Shown in pieces: positions 58,107-64,000 of a stretch of 64,000 nucleotides of DNA. The stretch's first letter is position 1, and each line of letters begins with the position of its first letter. Source of the DNA: Entoloma clypeatum (Eukaryota; Basidiomycota; Agaricomycetes; Agaricales; Entolomataceae); assembly GCA_963565915.1 (NCBI GenBank), contig OY751496.1, positions 1,302,001 through 1,366,000 on the forward strand, read 5' to 3'. Both the position numbers and the translations under genes were made by a program. Under the pieces are notes generated by a model that saw only the letters and a program-made list of their open reading frames with translations, searched no databases and had not been told where the DNA came from.

Positions 58107-58460
58107 ATAGATAGTGAAGTTTGTACATTTGGTAGGCGTTGTTTTGACGTGACTGGGCCAAACTCTCCCTCGTTCCTGTTCTTGCCTGGCCGCGTGACGA
58201 CGACAACGACGGCCGCCAACTCTCTGACAGCAAACGCTCTTTCTTGTATCGAGGGCTAGCTATTCACTGGGTCTGTGGCCATACTCAACCGCCAGCGCAG
58301 CTCAGAACACGTCCTTCGTTCCCCCGTTCATCTTTCCTTCACTCGCTTTCCTCATTTCTGACGATACCATCCAATTCCATCTCCTTTTGCTCAATACCTC
58401 CTTGACGCATCGGTCCCATCGCTCTGTATTATAATCTTTCCCGACTTTCCTTCTCGAGGC

Positions 58461-59376
58461 ATGTCACATTCTGCTTCCTCTTCGACCTCAACAGCACCAA
58501 CTGCCAATGGCGGCCTCACCGGCCAGAATACCCATCCACTGCTGGACAACAACGAGGAGAAGAACAGGTAGGGGAGGATATGCCAGTTTATGACACGTGG
58601 TGGGGCTGAACCATCATTTGCTCAAAGCGTTGTTATCAAGGTTGGGATGGTGGGGGATTCGCAGATTGGCAAAACGAGTCTGATGGTCAAATACGTGGAG
58701 GGTAGTTTCGACGAGGATTATATTCAGACGCTGGGTGCGTGCCACATTCTGGGATCCCGTTTTTTTCGGTTTTCTCACTTTGGACTACATTGAAGGCGTC
58801 AACTTTATGGAGAAGACGATATCGGTTCGCCGAACGACCATCACATTCTCAATATGGGATCTGGGTGGTCAGAGAGAATTTGTGAATATGTTGCCGTTGG
58901 TTTGCAACGATGCTGTCGCCATACTGTTCATGTTTGACCTCTCAAGAAAATCAACGTTGAACTCGGTGAAGGAATGGTATCGACAAGCAAGGGGGTTCAA
59001 CAAGGTAGCTATTGTGTTCAAGTTCGAATTTGTAGACGGTCGTACCCGTCTCTGAACTTTGCTCCAGACAGCTATTCCGTTCCTAATAGGCACAAAATTT
59101 GACCAATTTGCGACATTTCCGCGCGATGAACAAGAGGAGATCACCAAGCAGGTACGTTAGCCATTATTGTATTATTGGTCGGGTGACAAGATTACTTTAC
59201 AGGCCAAACGATTTGCTCGAGCAATGCATGCCTCCTTGATATTCTGTTCGACTTCAGCCTCGATAAATGTGCAGAAGATATTCAAGATCGTGCTAGCCAA
59301 GGCATTTGACCTGAAGTGCGTGATTCCGGAGATCGAAGGAGTCGGAGAGCCCATATTAATATACGTGGATGTGTGA
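58461..59376 (+). CDS. spg1: Septation GTPase Spg1/Tem1
   Basis: Five exons: 58461-58567, 58628-58734, 58796-59004, 59068-59151 and 59203-59376; 226 aa. A Ser/Thr-rich N-terminal extension of about 35 residues precedes the Ras-like domain. Motifs are GDSQIGKTSLMVKY (P-loop), SIWDLGGQREF (switch II), GTKFD (base recognition) and CSTSASINVQKIF. WDLGGQ with the GTKFD variant is diagnostic of Spg1/Tem1 proteins, which start the septation/mitotic exit network at the spindle pole. No prenylation Cys is seen at the C-terminus (IYVDV), as usual for this family. Confidence 0.92.
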
Positions 59377-60636
59377 TGGTGGTGTTTGATTTGGTTGATA
59401 AGTCGACGGTGGGGTTGGAGAGAAGAAAAGATTCGAAGGTGTGATCCCTCAAACCGGTGCCCCAAGATGTCAACTCATGAGACCGGTTGCACCCTTCTAT
59501 TACCTGGCAGTAGACCGAGGCATGGTGTTCTGAATGCGCACTGTTGAAACACATTGTCGGCCTGTAGTCAGAAGGACTTCAGATGTTTTGCACCTGGCGA
59601 CTTCCGATGCATCCTTCCTTTACTCTCCTACGGACAACTCTCTACCCCCTTCCGACTTGTCTCCTTATCTACCCACTTTTTTTATTGGACGTTGTATCCC
59701 TCTCCATCCCCCCTCTCCATCTGCGTTGTCGTTTTCATCGTTCTGCTCACATACCGTCAGTCTTGTCCGTCTGGGAGTCTTTCCACAATGTTCTCAGTTT
59801 TATCGCATATTATTGGCTCGCCTTTTAAAGTTTTTTGAGGAGATTTATAAAATCCACGTTCGTTTTTCTTCTTTTTTTGCAAGTTCACTGTCTGTCCAAG
59901 TAAATTACGGTGACCCTCCTTTCCGGCGAGCCTCTGTATCTATTCTGTTTCTATATGCCTTCCTTATCTATGATCCTAATGCATTCCGTTTGGAAGGCTT
60001 TTCTCGACGACTTGCCGTCGCTCTCCAATTGCCAACGAACTTGATCGGGTAGTTGAAGGAGTCTGCTGACATCGAACCTGCGTGGCCTTTTTTTTTGGAA
60101 ATCGGACTGACCACGTTGTTACCACCCTTCGCGCCGCGCCCTCACACGACTCCGCAACCCCGCCTTCTAATTCTATCCTTCGGATTGTCGACCTTGTTCA
60201 TCCTGGGAACACCTCAGCTAGTTAACTTTGACAATGCATTCTCTGCTCATGAAATCAATCACTTGCACTAGGTTCTGACGCTTGGATCTGGAATTCTATG
60301 ACTGTCGATGCAGATGTGCGGCAGTGCGTTCCCTTGGGCGATCTCATCCTCTGGCATGGCTCGGTTCCGTGATACTCAATTGGCCCCAAGCGGGCCATGC
60401 GCGGCTTCTCGCTCGGAATACATGTGCGCGTATGTCTTGCTTCCGCGAGCAGAGGTTCCAGCTTCATAGTTACGCGTCATGAGAGTATTTGTCCTCTTTC
60501 CTTGTATGTTTCTCAGGAGGGAACTGGCTACTTCCTCGATGGGTACAAAAAGACGCCCTGCCGGCGTGTTGTCGTTTCCAACCGACCCTTGGTCCAAAGG
60601 GCTCCTCTCTGGTTTCTATCGGCTTCACGCTTCACA
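59377..60636. other. Long promoter/leader region before the chitinase
   Basis: 1.26 kb, strongly pyrimidine-rich on the plus strand (CT-rich runs near 59690-59760). Long open frames here reflect the base skew and lack motifs. It is likely regulatory or 5' UTR sequence. Confidence 0.4.
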
Positions 60637-63014
60637 ATGGCACGCTTCAGTCACGTCTTGTCTCTCTCGGCCGTGGCGTTCATGGCGCTGGTCACCGTCA
60701 GTGCGACCCAGGTCATGCACCGTCCGGATGATTATAGGTCCCCTTTGAGGACTTTCCCCACCAATCAGAACCCGAAAGTGAACACCATCCAGACGCGCGA
60801 CAGCGGCAAGGCCTCCTTTGCTTACTTCACCAACTGGGGCATTTATGGTGCCAATTTCCGTCAGTAGCCTCCAGTCTCCTTCTGTCCCGTTTTATCGAGT
60901 GCAAATCCCATCTTACAGAGCCTACCGATGTTGTCAATACCCATCTTACACGCAGGTCTTTCCCCGAAGTTCTGTCAAAATTCCTCCTCAATCATCCATA
61001 GATATCTTGTATTCTTTCGCCGACGTGGACCCTAGTACTGCAACCATCAAGCTTACCGACTCATTTGCCGATGAGCAGGTAGGGATCTCATCGTTATTTT
61101 TCTTTATGAATCTCCTGCAACGCACTTCCCATAGAAACACTACCCCACCGATTCATGGAGCGAAACCGGAAATAATCTGTACGGCTGCCTCAAGCAGTTC
61201 TATCTCCAGAAACTAGCGAAGAGGAACCTAAAGATCCTCCTGTCCATCGGTGGTTGGACATATGCCCAGGATGGTGAGTCCTTCCTTCCTCGCAATCCTC
61301 TTGCTGCGTGAATTCATGCCCCCTCCCTATCAAGGTCATTTCAACTTCATCACCGACCCAGCCCTCCGAGCCGCATTTGTCAAGAGCGCCGTTCAAGTGA
61401 CAGAAGATTATGGGTTTGACGGCATGTAAGTCATTTTCTTCCCTGAGCACAAGGCTTGAAAACAAGCCTGACCGTATTTACAGAGACCTTGATTACGAGT
61501 ACCCTTCAAGCACTGCTCAGGGACAGGGATTCGCAGACCTTATCACGGAATTGCGCACCGCGTTTACAGCGTTACAGGCCAAGAAAGGTGACGCGGTCCC
61601 ATACCAACTCACCGCTGCCGTGGCCGCTGGACCCGCCAACTACCAATGGTACAAGGTTCCCCAAATGGACGCTGCCCTGGATTATTGGAACCTCATGGTA
61701 TGTTGTGTTTCTGTTATGTCTGTCCCTTCTCTGAGCATTTTACGACAGTCGTACGACTACGCTGGCTCTTGGTCGAACTTCACGGACAATCAAGCCAATT
61801 TGTATGGCGGAGCCCTCACGGGATTCAGCACCGATAATGCCATCAAATGGTTCGTGGGTCAAGGGGCGACTGCCTCCAAGATCAATATGGGTATGTCCTA
61901 TTTCAGTGGTTGACTCTCTCGACATCTTGGTTTACCCACTCCTTCTAGGGATGCCTTTGTACGGTCGTGCTTTCGAAAATACCAATGGCCTTGGCGCGCC
62001 ATACAACGGAGTGAGTTTCAAGCTGGCGCCGAATCCTTGATAGCCTCAAATTGTCTGTCCAGATTGGACCTGGGACCAGCGAAGCAGGCATTTATTCTTA
62101 CAAAGACCTTCCCTGTCAGTCATTTACTTTTTTGTTGTCGTTGAGGAATGTCTTACGTGCACAATTAGTTGCTGGCGCTACTGTCTTCGATAACACGACC
62201 GATATTTCAAGCTATTCTTACGACCCCGCCAAGAAAGAATTTGTATCCTATGATACACCCGCCATTGTCAAGCTCAAGGCAGACTACATCAACTCCAAGG
62301 GCCTAGCTGGTTCCATGTTCTGGGAGGTAAGCTATTTCGCCTTCGCTTCGTGGATCATCGCCGACAAACGTAACCCAGCTCTCTACCGATAAAGTCGGTC
62401 CCGGCTCCCTAGTCAGCACCGCAAGCAGTGTTCTGGGCACTCTCGACCAGACGCCGAATCACATCAGGTCCGTTTGTCTTCGCAGCAAGCTGATTGATGC
62501 CCGCACCTGATAAGGAATCTTGCTAGCTATCCCAACAGCAAATGGAACAATATTCGCAACAACATGGGCAGCGGTTCCGGTGGTACTACTGGGCCAGGGA
62601 CCACTTCCACGCCTGTGACCACGACGCCTTCCGGGACGACCACACCTTCCCATACGACCACCCCTCCCGCTACAACCACGAGCCCCTCAAGCGGTAGCTG
62701 CAGCGGAGTCGCCCCATGGTCGGCAGGCACTCCTTATATTGGAGGCCAACAAGCTTCGTACAGTAAGTCGCCACCGCACTTTCTTGGTGGCAAACGTGTT
62801 TGCTAAGGCGCCTGTTTCAGACTCTCACTTATGGACTGCCAAATGGTGGGTTTCTGGCCAATATATAACAGGCATTCATACTGACCTCACATACTCAGGT
62901 GGTCATTGAGCGATGTCCCAGGAGGTTTAGGTGAGGGCCCACAAATGATCATGATGATAAGCAAAACTGACTCATCTTTTAGCTGGTGTCTGGATCGACA
63001 ATGGAGTCTGCTAA
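60637..63014 (+). CDS. GH18 chitinase with C-terminal CBM5-type chitin-binding module
   Basis: The start [20 protein letters not shown] is a signal peptide. The GH18 barrel has [24 protein letters not shown], the catalytic FDGIDLDYEYP (DxxDxDxE) near 61420-61500, [11 protein letters not shown] and [10 protein letters not shown] Thr/Pro/Gly-rich linker (about 62565-62690) leads to [18 protein letters not shown] and ending WIDNGVC, a CBM5/12 module. The enzyme cuts chitin and may serve wall remodelling or feeding on fungal wall or insect chitin. At least ten short introns are present; the catalytic motif spans one at 61427-61483. Confidence 0.92.
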
Positions 63015-63190
63015 ATATATGCGCAACCATCAACAAACATCACATCTTTTTGACTCAGTATACCTTGTATTTCTATCTTCGTTGTAATCCGCATCACCGT
63101 TGTACGGGTGCACATATTTATTGTTCAGATATCCTCATCAATGGAAAAAGTGACACAGAAAGAGAATGAGATGGGCAACGAACAAATACC

Positions 63191-64000
63191 CTACAGATAC
63201 AACGACGAGCAAAAGATAACGGAATTGGGACGCTCGAGCATCTCTGATGCCTTTTCGAATTTCTCCTTCAATTCTTCGTTACCGATAACTTTGGCTGCTT
63301 GAGCCATCTGGCGCAAGAGCTCTCCAAGACGGCGGAACACTCGGATTAGACTGCCTTCAAACTGGTCCGTGAGCTAGAGGGTACACGCAATTTCAATAAC
63401 GGGCTGATTTCAAAAGATTGATTTCATGTAGAAAGCGTACCTTGCAGATATCAGAGAATGAAGCACCTCGACACCACTGAACAACGGCATCCATTAGCTC
63501 CACCTTAAACGATGCCACATACTGATCCTCATCCAGGGGTAGTTTGGATTCCTTGGACACTTTGGCTATCCGGCGGGCGATCTCCTGCATGACGCGCAAA
63601 GGGGCGGCGAGTTCCTCCTTTAGTTTTGTTGTTTGCTCGCTCTGATAAACGGATCAGACAGATGATAAAGGCCCTAGGAGATGTCAAAGTCCTGATTACC
63701 TTTTCACTAAAGACGAAACAGCTGAGGAGAGCCGCAGCTTGTTCCGGCGATAGCGGGTTAAACGCGCCATTGAATATCAGCTCAGTCAACAGTAGCTCAT
63801 CTCCTGAGCTGATCTCACAGGCTACTCGTCCTTTAACATCAACTATATCCGCTGATGTCGTGAAGGCGAGACGACGAAGGACCCGCTTTCTGCTCTTGAG
63901 CTCTTCAAGCTGCAGAACATCGTGCGTTGCTTGGATGCGTTTTTTCAACCCACGTATCCGTTCACTCTTTTCCTTCTTTTTCGCATACAGCGTGTACAGC
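63191..64000 (-). CDS. MTR4: Exosome-associated RNA helicase Mtr4, C-terminal part (partial)
   Basis: The gene enters from beyond the right edge. Reading inward, codons give [77 protein letters not shown] and the end [14 protein letters not shown]. This is the DSHCT domain at the C-terminus of Mtr4/Ski2-type helicases, and the terminal SLYL is characteristic of Mtr4. The protein unwinds RNA for the nuclear exosome as part of TRAMP. The helicase core lies outside the window. At least two introns are visible. Confidence 0.92.

Noticed and set aside
59534..60052. 172-aa plus-strand frame before the chitinase
   Set aside because: It sits in pyrimidine-rich sequence, which favours open frames. 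It has no domain and fits a leader or promoter.

Overview
The window comes from a filamentous basidiomycete, most likely a mushroom-forming Agaricomycete. Genes are packed on both strands and split by short GT-AG introns of about 50-65 bases. Several gene types are typical of that group: a seven-helix membrane protein with the MVPISAAE start, F-box/LRR-like proteins, and a NACHT-type NTPase relic with a 'TVNNVGG'-like leader. No prokaryotic features, tRNA, rRNA or CRISPR array were seen. Exon borders were read by eye from splice consensus and frame continuity.

Bases 1-8.9 kb are a transposon island. It holds the 3' end of one LTR element, a 5'-truncated copia relic with its LTR, an apparently complete 6.3-kb LTR element (2119-8420), a 278-bp inverted-repeat element (8546-8823) and a small palindrome. 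The 6.3-kb element has identical 443-bp LTRs, an AATGC target duplication, a Gag-like ORF and no pol. Its internal region carries about 20 copies, all in sense orientation, of a short hairpin with a bulged base: GC-GCC...GGC-U-GC. This is the most unusual signal in the window.

Bases 9.6-25.3 kb are ordinary genes: a CUE-domain membrane protein, an IGPS/PRAI tryptophan enzyme without its amidotransferase part and with an eroded PRAI domain, an aldo-keto reductase, a seven-helix protein, two F-box-like proteins, a Ser/Pro-rich membrane-anchored protein, a class I glutamine amidotransferase-like protein and a Qc-SNARE. A broken NACHT gene follows (25.5-27.1 kb).

Bases 28.4-44 kb hold an intact GH95 alpha-L-fucosidase, an intact eIF3 subunit L, and a small secreted cysteine-rich protein gene. 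Pieces of this block recur twice downstream. In the extra copies GH95 and eIF3l are decayed fragments, while the cysteine-rich C-terminal exon stays open in all three.

Bases 46.5-64 kb contain cell-wall and housekeeping genes. A GT2 polysaccharide-synthase-like gene and a GH16 glucanase-like gene are transcribed divergently from a 0.2-kb interval. They are followed by a hypothetical gene, an F-box/LRR-like gene, V-ATPase subunit E, the septation GTPase Spg1/Tem1, a GH18 chitinase with a chitin-binding module, and the 3' end of the RNA helicase Mtr4.
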